64,000 nt of DNA. It comes from Eumeta japonica. Lineage: Eukaryota > Arthropoda > Insecta > Lepidoptera > Psychidae. Positions 33,500 through 45,301 of the stretch are shown here, piece after piece. The stretch covers positions 124,001 to 188,000 of the forward strand of contig BGZK01000134.1 of the NCBI GenBank assembly GCA_005406025.1, written 5' to 3'. Under the pieces are notes generated by a model that worked only from the letters and a program-made list of their open reading frames with translations, searched no databases and had not been told where the DNA came from. Made by a program: the position numbers and the translations under genes. Numbering within the stretch: position 1 is the first letter of the stretch; each line of letters starts with the position of its first letter.

Positions 33500-34440
33500 G
33501 TATTTATTGAAATTGCAATATATGGCACATTATCTTATAGAATTAAAATAATTAAAAATATTCTAGAAAAAGATATTTGATGACACTATAAAACAAAAAA
33601 TTGTTTTGTTTCTCTTTAATATAATGAGCCCACCATTGTATACAAAGTAGAGTAAATAGATTATGAAGATATAATTTTTGATGCGTTTCAAAGGATTTGT
33701 AAATAACAACTTCATTGACGGAAAGATAGAAAACGAGATCTGAATTTACAACATCTTAAATAGTCTACGTCGTGCGATTTGTCAAATCGCGTGGCTCCTT
33801 AAAGGTCAGTGACCGACAGTCGAATTGATAACGTTCTTACCTTTTTTTATTGACGAAAAGAAAATCATTCCGAGTTAATAGTCAATAAATCTATCATAAA
33901 AAATATACATCTGAAATTAAAATTACGTTTGTGATGATTTTCAATTTGTGTATTATAAAGCTTATTACAGATTGATAAATTAATTTTGTTGTGAAGCTAT
34001 AGCGGTTCTAATTAATGTTTGAATTAAAACAAACAGAATGTCTAACATAGTTTGAACTTAAATCTCGTTTGATAAAACATGCTTGTATTTTATATTTTTG
34101 TATTTTATAATTTCACTAGACGAAATTGAAATAAACATATTCATTAATTTTTGATCGCAACAATAATAGATAATAATTTAATTTTTTAATCCGCACTCCT
34201 GTGTTTAAATGTAATTTTATGCAAAATATTAATTTTTTTGTCAAATAGTTTTTAAAGGCAATTAACTGCATCAGACGAACGGCCCTCTCAGTGATCTATG
34301 CTCATGATTTATTTACAATTCTTTTAGATAGGCTTTATACAAATAAAAATCACCTATTGAAGAGAGATTAAAAATATCCATCCGAAAAGTCATATCAGTG
34401 ACAGCAGTTTAGTTCCATAAATAATTTTGATTAATATACA
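33500..34440. other. AT-rich intron DNA next to the SOAT 5' exon
   Basis: No gene or repeat was recognised. Confidence 0.4.
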
Positions 34441-34457
34441 CATAAATTAACGCTTAC

Positions 34458-34560
34458 CTTATTTCAGAATATACAATAATATTCCCTCTAAAATCGTTCG
34501 GTACTCGGCCGTGGTCGCGGCGCCGCCTGTCGGACACTCACTGACCCTTGCCACTCGTAA
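34458..34560 (-). promoter_or_regulatory. Candidate SOAT 5'UTR exon and core promoter
   Basis: On the minus strand a GC-rich segment contains the arthropod initiator-like word TCAGT (GGGTCAGTGAGTG, about 34540-34550). About 90 bases later it ends in the strong donor ATAAG|GTAAGCG at 34458/34457. The first SOAT coding exon begins with 10 untranslated bases after an acceptor, so an upstream non-coding exon is required. This is the best candidate within range, implying an 8.1 kb first intron. Inference only; no transcript data. Confidence 0.5.
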
Positions 34561-34564
34561 ACGT

Positions 34565-35265
34565 TAGAAATCTCAGATCGTTGCGATGTTTTTGTTTACA
34601 TCTAACACTTATTTCTGCAATGGACGTTTGAATTAAACGAAGTACATTTCTTTGCAATGCAATGTAGCCTTTTAAGGTGCGCGGTGTGCTTTCCGCGTGC
34701 CGTGTACAGCGACACTAGTGCGATATTAAATGTTTATTATCTGTCCGATATGTCAGACCACGTGGCTTATCTTGTTATCGACGACACAATAATTATTATT
34801 ATTTAGTCGGGCTGTCTGCCGCTAAATTGATTCTAGTCGATAAGTTACATACATGTAGTAACAAGTCGATTTTGACTGTCGATTGAAGTGTTTTTTTTTT
34901 TTGGGGAAATTCGTGGGTATTTAGCTATTTACACTTAATATAAATTTATAAAAAAGATTACCACAATGTGAGTATGTTGCTATTATGAAACGACGCAGAA
35001 AGTAAAATGCAATATCCGTATTGGTTCTATTTGTTCTATTTTATATAATCAATTTATTATAATTGATAAAAATGCTGTCGTAATTGTACCTCCAGCAATC
35101 TAGATCACAGTACGCATGCTTATCTTTCTAGATGTAGCATTAAAATCCATTTTAATACTTCATAAATCCAATTACTGCTGGCTGCCGTAAATAAATCGTA
35201 TCTTCATACCAAATTTGATGCTATTTTGCCCAAATTCATCACCAAATCAAAATTTTGTTCATTTA
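34565..35265. other. Upstream intergenic DNA
   Basis: GC-richer patch at 34670-34720, otherwise AT-rich. It may hold upstream control elements of the promoter above; nothing specific can be named. Confidence 0.35.
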
Positions 35266-35269
35266 GACC

Positions 35270-35490
35270 AGGAATGGGCAACCTTTGACATGTTGTGGAC
35301 CAAACTTTAGTGTGCAAGGGCCGCGTTCAAAAGTAGTGCATTTTAAAATAGTGTTCATAATTTTTAGCGATAGATATCAGACATGAATTTTTTCAAAGTG
35401 TCTCGCGGGCCGGATGAAATCTTACAGCTATACGTGGGTCTAAATCATACGTGGGCAACCAGCGGCTCGCGGGCCGCTGGTTGTATGATT
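35270..35490. repeat. GGGCAACC/GGGCCG-type hAT-like MITE remnant
   Basis: CCAGGAATGGGCAACCTTTG at the left, GTGCAAGGGCCGCGTTC and TCTCGCGGGCCGGATG inside, and the inverted phrase ACGTGGGCAACCAGCGG at the right are typical of hAT-like non-autonomous elements. A palindrome (CCAGCGGCTCGCGGGCCGCTGG-like, about 35459-35480) lies at the right end. Confidence 0.5.
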
Positions 35491-36379
35491 TAGACCGTAT
35501 ATGGAATTTCTAAAAATCAATGACTATTAGAATAACAGTTATTGTAAGATGTGATCCTAACACTTGCGCGCGACATACGTGTCTTTTAAGGAACGTTTTT
35601 CCTAGATACTGCGTTCCATTGTCTCATGTCTTTATGCAGTTGAATCTATTTCTAGAGTTTTGTATCTGAACTGTTTCATTGTTGTTGTATCGTAATTTAG
35701 ACATTTTGGCACTTCAATGCAATCGTCCCTCTAGTTGTAGATATTCCCTGACAATTAATGACTCGGAGTCATAAGGAATCCTTAGGTTTTGCACATTTAG
35801 GGCTTAAGGGCTGATTATATAGTTATGATGTTATAATATGTATATGCTTTTTTATGAATTTCCACTTTGCAGTTTTACTGTCGTTTAGGTGATGCATAAA
35901 ATTGGCAGCCGTTGTAAAAAAAACCTACAGACATGAATTTCGCCCAATAATGGTTTAAAAATCGTGAGTAAGGATAAATATTTGATCAATATATGTTTAT
36001 TCAACACCTTTGAATTTGTCTTATTTTGTATTACAAAATTAACGGTGTTTTCGCTTTTGGAATGCATTTAATTTTTAAGTTTCATAGTTAATGTCCACGG
36101 GCTTTTCTAAATTCGGTTCTGGTACTTTTTGTACAGTGACGGGCGATTGTAACTCTGAAAATTTTGTTTTAATAATCTTCAAATATAGTAAAACTTCAAT
36201 GTAGATTTTCTGTCCGAATTTTAAATAAGGGGGTCCTTATAAGCTTATGTAAAACACTTGGGGGGAAATTATTAGAAGCAATCTGCTTGCTCGTGAAATA
36301 TCAAATTTTTATATCAAATTACTCATATCAAATCTCTCTTATTTGGTTTAGAATCTTCTTGTGATTATACAGAAAGGTG
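35491..36379. other. Intergenic DNA
   Basis: No gene was recognised. Confidence 0.4.
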
Positions 36380-36780
36380 CATAAAGGATGTATTGATAGA
36401 TCGGAATTGAGAGTAGAACCAGTATAAGAATCATGGGCGGGATCGGAAATACAATCGAATACTGGACTGGCAATGCGGGACGAGACCTGGACCGAAACAG
36501 GCAGTGGAACCGGGAACACGAGCAAAACCTAGACTAGAATCTAGATCACGAGCGAAAGACAGACCGTTCGATAAAATTAATGGAGAAATTAATTTTACGT
36601 TATGTGGAAGAGCCACAGGGAAAGCTACTTTCTTTCAATCGAAAGTTATCGTTATTCGTAAAAACTGTTTTTCTCGTTTTTGCCAAAATGAGAATGTCCT
36701 TTCGATGCAGACTCTCAGCTTCAGAGATTCGAATCGGCGTTTCGATTCCAGATAGAAACCAGATTAGAGAATGCGGACAG
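36380..36780. repeat. Largest TTCCGA-type island, inverted orientation
   Basis: GGGATCGGAAATAC, ACTGGACTGGCAATGCGGG, GACCTGGACCGAAACAGG and GATTCGAATCGGCG show the complement-strand hexamer rhythm over about 400 bp. Several overlapping ORFs on both strands result from the biased composition. Confidence 0.5.
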
Positions 36781-39700
36781 CTGAATTTTAAGCAGTGTTA
36801 TTGTCAGGACTTAAACTGTACCAGAAGAGTTCTTTTAATCATGAATGTGATATTTGGAATATATTTTAGAAAAAATTAAGATTGCAATTGTTATTATATC
36901 TAATGATCATTGAGACATTTACGAAGTATACTTTTTAGTATCATGGTACACTCGATAACATTACCACTTTTCTATGGAAAGCTTTGGCTATTTGGCACAC
37001 TTTTCATTATTTTACATCTGAATGTGTAATAAAAAATAAACTTGCAATATTTAAAGGGAGCAAATAAGTCTAGATCGATTTAATTATCATACGAGATACG
37101 CCATTCGTAGTATCAAAATGAAGATCTCCATACAGGGTCTACGTCGCCGTCAATGTAAACATTGTTGTCGAAAAACACCACCTCGGTATGTTATCATCTC
37201 GTCGTCAGAGTAAATGACCGATCTATAGATTTATTAAACAATATCTTCTCACTATCCCTTTCGTCCTTCACTAGGCCTTACAAAGTAATTTTTCAAGTTT
37301 CCGTGATAGATGTAATAAGCATAGTAAAATACTCATATATAGCCAATGTTTTTCTCTCGGAGATCCTAACCGTCCATTTATCGATTACGTGAATGTGATC
37401 GCTTCCATGGTCAATGTTTGTGGACAGCTAGCAACCGACGGAAGGTACAAAGGCAACATCGCCTTTATCATGACGGCACACAGGGTGCGAGCCCCGTGCC
37501 CCGGCATGACGAGGACATCGAAATGTTGACGTCATCTGAAATTGCATTGTGATATTTTCCTTTACCTGTTTTTGGTTGGCTTCCTAAAAGGGTCTCATAT
37601 TCTGGTTACCCAAGCATGTAGCCTGAATCGCCGCATCGGGATCGTGATGTACACGGTAACGCGAAGTTTTTTAAGGGTTGAGTTTAGTATGACCGATAAA
37701 TGAATAGTAGCCGGAAAATTATTTGATCGCCCCTCAGTCATCTTTTATTTTATCCCATTGAATAGTAGTGGTCTAACGATTATTGCAATAAAACATGCAC
37801 GGTTATCAAAGCGGACGAAGCCATAGAAACGTAATAGTGTGATATTAATTAAGAGATATTAACTAACAGGACGGAAACCAGGCGTTAAATTATAATCTGT
37901 GGCCTTACTTAACCTTGCGCGCATACAGAGGTTAGCAAATACCGGTTCAAAGGCTTCATATAAATATTTGCACTCCTGAGACTGTCTTTGCATTGACTAC
38001 CGACCAATGACAAATTACACAAGACTTCGTCATAGTCTAATGAGAAACAACTCTATGGCTGTTGTGTGAGGAATCTTATATTCCTATTTCCGAAGACATT
38101 AATCTCATCTATATACAAGTAAAAAAACCTCTACATTTTTATGATAAATTATTTATTTATCTTCGTTTTAATAACAAAGATAATAGGCTGTATTTCACAT
38201 TTGTTCAATCAAGTATTGTAAAATAGTTTACAATTTATTAACATTGAAAAATAAAGGGAAAAGTAGGAAGAATTTTTTCTGCAAAGAAAAGCTTTTTATT
38301 CGCTTTCATTTAAAGCAAATAAAGGCCGTTGACTGAACCTCGTACATAGTAATTTTAAAAGACCCTGTCTAATGACACCATAAAATTATGCTCCATAGCA
38401 GAATTTGTATATCGGCATAGACTTTTGTTTTCTTTGCTCGTCTCTAGGACGGGCAATGATTAGTGACGGAATTGCTCACACTGTGTTTTTATTTTTGCAA
38501 AGTGCTGTTATTCTGAAAGGCAACAACTCGCAATCAGCTGCTTCTCAAATTCTCGCCACTGTGATGTTATGCACTTGTATGGCGAGCTATCAGTCGAATT
38601 ATTGTTCGCATTTCCTGTACGGATAGTGGCGTATTTTTTTCATACAGACCTATTTAATAATAATATGCGCTATTTGTAAAAATGATCAGTTGAAAAAATA
38701 TGTGATCTAGGGTTTGTTATTCTTTCTTGTAGTATTCGTATACAGGCGTACCATTCATCACCATTTTAAGTAAATGCAATATATTTTGATTTGAATCAAA
38801 TTAGGTCGCTTGTGATATATAAGACTTTATTTATTTTTTCATTAGGATTTATAGAAAATCAAAATACTTTATTTATTTCCGCTTTCTTCTACATCTGCAA
38901 GTTACAGGCCTGTTACTTCCTTATCGTATTGAGATAAGGTTGATTCCTGTTTTTACTAATGTTAGCAAATATTTTCTTTTATTTAGCAAATATTTTAGCC
39001 GTAAAACTCGTATCAGCGGATTCAAGATTTAGGTTGTCAGACAATATTGAGAATTATTTTTAAGCCTCGAACCAAGAAGTTGACGCATCCATTTACATTT
39101 ATCCCATTGTGCGATGATATATCCATATATTAATATTTCCATATTTCAGATTGTTAGGTATGCTCCTAATGTCGTATATATAATTTAATTAGTTATGGTC
39201 TCTCATTTATTTATTCTCAAGTGCATTAAATACATTCGCACTGTCACTCATTATTAACCCCATATTTAACTGTTTTTGATGTTTCAGCAGAAAATGTTAA
39301 TGTTTTTTATTCAGTTCCTATTCTTTGATTTAGCGTCGTATCTTTCTACAAAGACACTTCTCATTTTTGGAACCATCAGCGAATATAATTCTACGATTTG
39401 CCAATTTAACATTTTTTTCATTTATTGGATGATTATTGCATAGCTTATAATCAATAATAAATTCTATATCAGGGTAACCTCAATAGCTGGGCTAATTTGC
39501 ATGTGTTTATGTTGTAAGTTTGTTTGGATAATAAAATTTTGTGCTAAATATTTTAAAATGTATTAAAAGTTATTTCATCAGGATTGGACGTATTGTAGCT
39601 TAGATATCTTTTTAATCAAAGAGGTTTGAGAATGAATTCACACATCAGAAATCTTTTTATTTAATTGTCAATTTCAAATATTTGTGTCGTCGTTACTTCT

Positions 39701-40810
39701 GTGTTTTTTTTTAGAAAAAGAGAAAACATAAATATCTTTATCCATAATACAGAAGTTTTAAAATGAAACTTTGCAATTTCAATAACGCTACTGTAAATGT
39801 ACAATGAAGCATAAAAATCAATTTTTATTTAAATGATTCATATTAATTTATCTGTGATTTGGCCACTTAAATTCGTAATTTATTTCGATCACGACCCGCT
39901 TCTCGGTGCGCCGATGCGGTTTGCGGCACACGTACAAAATGAATGTGTCAGTTTGGTCTAATATATCAGAGTCACGAAGAATTTAATACGTGAAATAGTC
40001 TAGGTACTTACCGTAACTCCCTAAGTTATCTAGGAACATAATAGGTTGTGTTTTCAGAGATATAATATTCTACAAATATTCATAAAAAAGAAGCAGTAGG
40101 GGCCGACTAATGGATGTTTTTTCATCTCAACTTCTGAAAAAATCGAAAAATACTTCCTCCAGATATCGAAGGATACGTTAAACGTCTTTCACGGCTTTTT
40201 ATCATTATAGTATAATTACAACGACTAGTTAGAACTACCATCAAGACCATTTTTTGGTTACTATAAAATTACTTTTCCATTACATCAATCGTGCAAGACG
40301 ATAAACTTTATTGCCTATATTAGATTTTGTGAAATCCCACCGACATATAAATATATCATATATATTTACTATATATATATATGACAAAGTTTTAAAAAAG
40401 GAGGAGATTATGAATATTTGCAGAAAGCTGCAAGATCGATTCCATCCTTATACGATAATATGACGAACGTGCATCGATCGTGTTTATTTGAATGAAATTG
40501 AGGATTTTATCTTTACTAAACGAACAATGAAAAACCACTCGAATGTAAGAAATCCGATTTTGCGTCTTCGATTCGCTTTAAGTAAAATATCGCATTGAAT
40601 ATAAGAGCGTATTAATTGTGAAGCAGTGTGGTTATAAGAGGCTTTACTGACTTATTAATTCCTAATACCCACTGTGTTTGCCAAGTATTTGCTTGTGTTT
40701 TTCGAATAAGTTACGAACTAAGAAAATTTGTACTTATAATCGTATCATGTATACGTTAGTTTTATCATACGCAAGTCACAATCCTTTTTATGATTTTGTT
40801 TTGGCTAACC
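36781..40810. other. Intergenic DNA without a supported gene
   Basis: A region at 37420-37660 has GC-rich words (AGGGTGCGAGCCCCGTGCCC) faintly like a tRNA-derived SINE head, but I could not confirm A and B boxes. An ORF at 38405-38626 is discussed under findings. The rest is AT-rich. Confidence 0.35.
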
Positions 40811-40856
40811 AAAACAATATTAATGCGAATCCTAAGATTCGCATTAATATTGTTTT
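40811..40856. repeat. Perfect palindrome, 21-bp arms, CTAA loop
   Basis: Positions 40811-40831 are the exact reverse complement of 40836-40856, with loop CTAA. The arms include AATATTAATGCGAATC. Confidence 0.9.
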
Positions 40857-41470
40857 ATTAATTATACATTTGTTTGTCGCTCTGTTGTTTAGGCGTCATT
40901 TCTGAGATACGTTCCTATTTGAATATAACATTACATCTTTTTAAGTTAAAATATTCTAAAATTCATCATGAATTCATTCTCACTAGTTTACCAATTTTTA
41001 AGTTTATTTGCCACAAAATTTATAACACATTACCTGTTTAAGTTTTTGAGATCTGTTTAAAAAATTATTTGAATAGGTTTTTGAAGGCGGTTTTTTTTTT
41101 AGCAATTCATTTTATTTCATATTATTTTGGTTATCGAGCAATTATAATTTTATAATTTATTTACTACTTCGCATTAAGTCATGGTTAATAAAATTGGTTA
41201 GGTATCTCCTTTACTTTTCTACTGAGTTAGCGGAAAAGCGGTTACGATCCGGAATTTATTGCTCATTGGTAATAATTCCCAATTTAAATTCTTAAAATTC
41301 TTAGTGCAACTACCTATAAATTATACTTATTCTTTATTATACAAAAGTTCTACAATACATACAGATCATATTTTCATTCACTTCCACGTTAAATTAATTT
41401 ATTCTATTTCTGCTGTTGATTGAATTTTACATTTATTCGCTGTGCGGTTAAGACCAAACTACAAAAGAAA
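40857..41470. other. Intergenic AT-rich DNA
   Basis: Nothing recognised. Confidence 0.4.
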
Positions 41471-41474
41471 TCAA

Positions 41475-42065
41475 AAAAAAGAATAGCCAACCGTCACTGA
41501 AAAAAGTGATGAAATTCACCGAATTCAATAAAGCAATCAAGAGAAAAGTGTTTAACACCTGCATTTTACCCTGCCTCACCTACAGATGTGAAACCTGGTC
41601 CCTTACAAAACACCACAGAGACATGCTCTCATGTTGTAAAGAGCCATGGAAAGAAGCATGATGAGTATCAGAAAACAAGACAAAATAAAACACACAACTA
41701 TAAGAAGTAAAACTCAAGTAACAGATATACTTACAAATCTAGACCAACTGAAGTGGAGATGGACCGGGCATACATTAAGAAGTAACCAGGAAAAATGGAG
41801 TAAAATTGTCACAGATTGGTACCCAAGAGACGGAAAAAGGAAAAGAGGAAGGCAACACAGAAGATGGGAAGACGAGCTGAAACGAACAGCAGGACCCAAC
41901 TGGAGAAGGGTCGCTAGAGATAGAAAACAGTGGAAAATGTTAGAGGAAGCCTTTGCCAACAGGCACACTGAGCTCAGAGACATACTGTAGATGTACTGAA
42001 AATCATGGAAAAAAAAAAACATAAACTGTACGGAAAGCTCAGAATCAAAAGGCTTAATATAATGT
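41475..42065 (+). pseudogene. RTE-type LINE, C-terminal fragment
   Basis: The reading KRKVFNTCILPCLTY.CETWSLTK followed, after a frameshift near 41640, by TDILTNLDQLKWRWTGHTLR, a WYPRDGKRKRGRQ block and AFANRHTELRDIL is the C-terminus of RTE-clade endonuclease-reverse transcriptases that are abundant in Lepidoptera. The last 115 codons (41646-41990) are open. The upstream reverse transcriptase and endonuclease are absent, as expected of a 5'-truncated insertion. The 3' end runs into AATATAATGTAATGTAA, a short tail-like repeat. Confidence 0.85.
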
Positions 42066-42069
42066 AATG

Positions 42070-42505
42070 TAATTTCTACTGTTATCGCTAAAAGTTCCGA
42101 TATGTTCCTGCTAAGATTGTCACGTTGAAATTGTATAAATGAATGAAAATAAGCAAGTGGATTAATAAGTGATAAATTTTAATTCTGTGTATTCTAGGTT
42201 TTACTAATAGCCATTGAAGAGTAGTTAACTCCCAATCGTTAAGGAGTGCTGCGACTTCCATATCAGTTCCGCAGAGTGAAATGATAACTATCGTACGCAA
42301 AAACTTAAATAATTAAAAAGAAAGCTTAAACAAAAAACAAAAAAGTACGTGCCTATAATATTTGAGGGTTTCTTTCGATTTCCCTGGGATCCCATCATTA
42401 AATCCTGATTTGCTGACTATTGGACCATCTGGAAAAAAGAATATTTGAAAGCGGTTCAAAGTGACGAATGTACTTTGAAGTCGGTTAAATACATTCTTCA
42501 TGTCT
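42070..42505. other. Intergenic DNA
   Basis: Nothing recognised. Confidence 0.4.
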
Positions 42506-42510
42506 TCGTA

Positions 42511-42706
42511 CCCTTTCCACCATCTCCTTTTAAACTTACATTTAACAAAAAGACACTTTTAAAATAAAATTTACGTTCCATGTCTTCCTTTTAACTGATT
42601 TTAGCCCGAATAACTGTTAAAAAATGCAACAAGTAATACAAATATTATTTTATAATTCAATTTTTGTTAAACTTCTGTTTAAAAGGAGCTGGTGGAAGAG
42701 GCTCTT
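42511..42706. mobile_element. MITE, AAGAGCCTCTTCCACC family
   Basis: The left end TTTCCACCATCTCCTTTTAAAC is matched by an inverted right end ending in GGAGCTGGTGGAAGAGGCTC. The element is about 200 bp. It shares TTTTAAAATAAAATTTACG, CTTCCTTTTAAC and TTAGCCCGAA with the interrupted copy at 29621. No ORF. Target duplication unclear. Confidence 0.65.
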
Positions 42707-44137
42707 AATCTTTGTTATTAACTTTATGCATCATCGACATGTTAATGTTAACGGTGTATTTTTAGCTCCAAATGCGACATTATGCTTGGACAGTACTGAA
42801 AGTATAAATTATACTTGTATAATATAACATACTTATATGCGCGTACGCCAACATGTATATTGGCATGCGCGTAGCAGCCTGTGTACACATATGCGCATGT
42901 ATACACAAATAGATTTAAGATACATACGCTATACACGTCCTCAGTCGTCTTAGAAGATTGTATAAAATCGTAAGTTTTTTTACTATCTAGAATATAATTT
43001 TTATTATTATAAAACTGTAACATTGCTCGGAGCACCGATATTTATCAAAACCAGATTGATATTAATGATTTCGAATCATAAAAAATATGAAATTTTAATA
43101 TTTGGTACTATAGTTAAATTGGAATTCCAAAAAAAGCTGTTATTTCATAGATTCAAGTTATAACTCTTTTATTTGATCTAGCGTTATCGGGCGACAACTG
43201 TCCTAAATAAACGTGAGATGGTTCGACAAAGAGCGGGCCGCTACATACGGCGGTGACGGCTGTCCGCTTCGGCGCCAATATACCGCGCGTCGTTGCAACA
43301 CGTTGGTCTTACGATTCGCGTATCGCGAATATGGATTCGAATTCACGTTATTCTTGCATAGCTTAAAAGAATTTGACTTTTATTAGATGTTTTTAATAAT
43401 ATTGTCGCAGAAATATATATTATTTACGAAAAATTTTACGAAAAAAAAAACATGAGTTTAAAATAATCGCAGAAAATTTAAGTTTAAAATTTTTGGGCAT
43501 TTATAATATTTGAGTACTTGTGGCCGGCCTAAAAGAAAACGAAATGTAAAAAAATATACTATTATATACTTAGCAGGCGTAGCTGAACTTTTTATAGAAT
43601 TCAGCTGTTGATTGCGTACCTTGGTTTAAATTCCTATTATCGCCACAATACATATATATAATGTTTGATTATACATGTGTGCTTTAGCACGCGTGATCGC
43701 ATAATAAATAAATTTAGTAAAATTATGCAACGTGAAACAGTCTAATTTTAAATTGGGAACAGAAGTTCGACTTTCCCAAAATGCACGATCTGAACCTAGG
43801 TTTTATTGGATTGTCGTGAAACTCCACGGGCTGATGTTTGATGTTGCGTGCTTTTCACGTTCTACGAAAAATAGAGCTATTTGCTCTCTTCTCGCGATTA
43901 AGGCGATACTGCAATGAGAAGAGGGATATCCCGCGAGTTTATATCAATGATGGGCACCAGACCGATGAATAAACGAGTAAGATTATTACTACCAGCGCAT
44001 TTAGAAAATGAAATAGCAGTAGTGCGCGCGGCCTCAAAGTAAAAGATATGAGCGCTAAACCACATAAAGTCGTTTAAAATAAAACGGCTCTAATCAATAA
44101 AAATTTGAAAAGCGGTTGACCTTGTAGCCAATCTTGA
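42707..44137. other. Intergenic DNA
   Basis: An alternating purine-pyrimidine patch (GCGCGTACGCC, ATATGCGCATGTATACAC) lies at about 42838-42910. A CpG-rich patch lies at 43225-43325 (GCGGGCCGCTACATACGGCGG). No gene was recognised. Confidence 0.35.
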
Positions 44138-45062
44138 AACTTCCCGCTAATTTCGAGTTCGAAACACTCTATATTTTACTGGATTTGATGCTATTTTTTG
44201 AGTAAAAAATCGGAGGTACTTATTAACCAGATAAAAAATTTCAAGGATATTAGGAAAAAATAGTTATCTTTGATTTCTGTTGACAATGATTTTTCACGAA
44301 CCGATTTTAACTCAGTTTGCGGCAATCGACGTGTTTTTACAGGGTCATGAGCTGGTTAGATTTTAGAATCGATCGGTCAAGACGTTTCGTAGTTATTTCA
44401 AAAAAAAAACGGTTTGTTTCGATTTCTTTTGACAACAATTTCTCGCAAACGAATCAACCGATTTTGACTTGGTTTGCGGCAATCAACGTGTTTTTACTGG
44501 GTAAAGAGCTGGTTAGAATTTGAAATCGATCGGTTAAGCCGTTTCGTAGTTATTCCAAAAAAACTGTTTTTTTTTCTTTCGACAACGATTTCTTAAAAAC
44601 GAATCAACCTATTTTGACCCGGTTTGCGGCAATCGACGTGTTTTTAATAGGTTAAAAGTTGATTAGATTTTGGAAGTGATCGGTAAAGCCATTTTAAAGT
44701 TATTTTGAAAAAACCACTTTTAAAAAAAAAATTTTCTTACTTTTAAGAAAATTTCTCAAAATCTACCTTTAAAAATCGACCCAAACCTTCAGGAAGTCTA
44801 AGTTTGGTGAAATTCTTTGGAACGCCGTTTACATACGTCCGAACGAGGTTTACATACATCCACACACGCACACGCACACACACACACACACACACCCACG
44901 CATCCACAAAGACATACGGACATCATCTCAGGGATGATCAGAGAAGCTTCCTAGACCCTCAGAACGTCGAGATCTGATGAGAACTCGATTTTTGCAAAAT
45001 AGGGTGAAACCAATAACTTCCCGAAAATTTTAGAAAATTTTCAATATTCTTAGCGGGAAGTT
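44138..45062. mobile_element. 925-bp element with AACTTCCCGCTAA inverted ends
   Basis: AACTTCCCGCTAA at 44138-44150 is exactly inverted at 45050-45062. The interior carries three tandem units of about 150-157 bp, anchored by TTTGCGGCAATC at about 44317, 44474 and 44624. A (CA)n tract follows at 44858-44900. The words GTCAGAACGTCGAG-like (TCAGAACGTCGAGATCTGAT) and GGGTGAAACCAATAACTTCC near the right end are known to me from many lepidopteran copies. No transposase; non-autonomous DNA element. Confidence 0.7.
44858..44900. repeat. (CA)n microsatellite
   Basis: Lies inside the 925-bp element. Confidence 0.9.
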
Positions 45063-45301
45063 AAAAACACTATTTTACCAGTTTGTTAAAAATTGTTAGT
45101 ACCGTTATCCTTAAAAACAAGTACTGAGAAATACATTACCGATTCCAAATAATAGCTAAAAAGGCAAAATGTGGGGCTCTGTTTTAAAATTTAATTCTGT
45201 CTTTAAAATTTTTTCCAATCGTGTGTTCCTTTTACAGTACACTAATTTAAATAGTTGACAAACATATACTTAAAAATCAGGCTCGTAACACATGCATAAT
45301 C
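45063..45301. other. Spacer or 3' tail of the LINE
   Basis: AT-rich. It may hold the decayed 3'UTR of the minus-strand LINE. No poly-A tract is clear. Confidence 0.4.

Noticed and set aside
33300..33528. Three overlapping ORFs rich in T/H/R or C/V
   Set aside because: Translation of a CA/CG microsatellite; composition artefact.
36431..36879. Overlapping ORFs of 61-99 codons
   Set aside because: Same reason: a TTCCGA-type island in inverted orientation. No homology was recognised.
37420..37660. tRNA-derived SINE head
   Set aside because: The B-box-like word AGGGTGCGAGCCCCG is weak, and I could not place an A box at the right distance.
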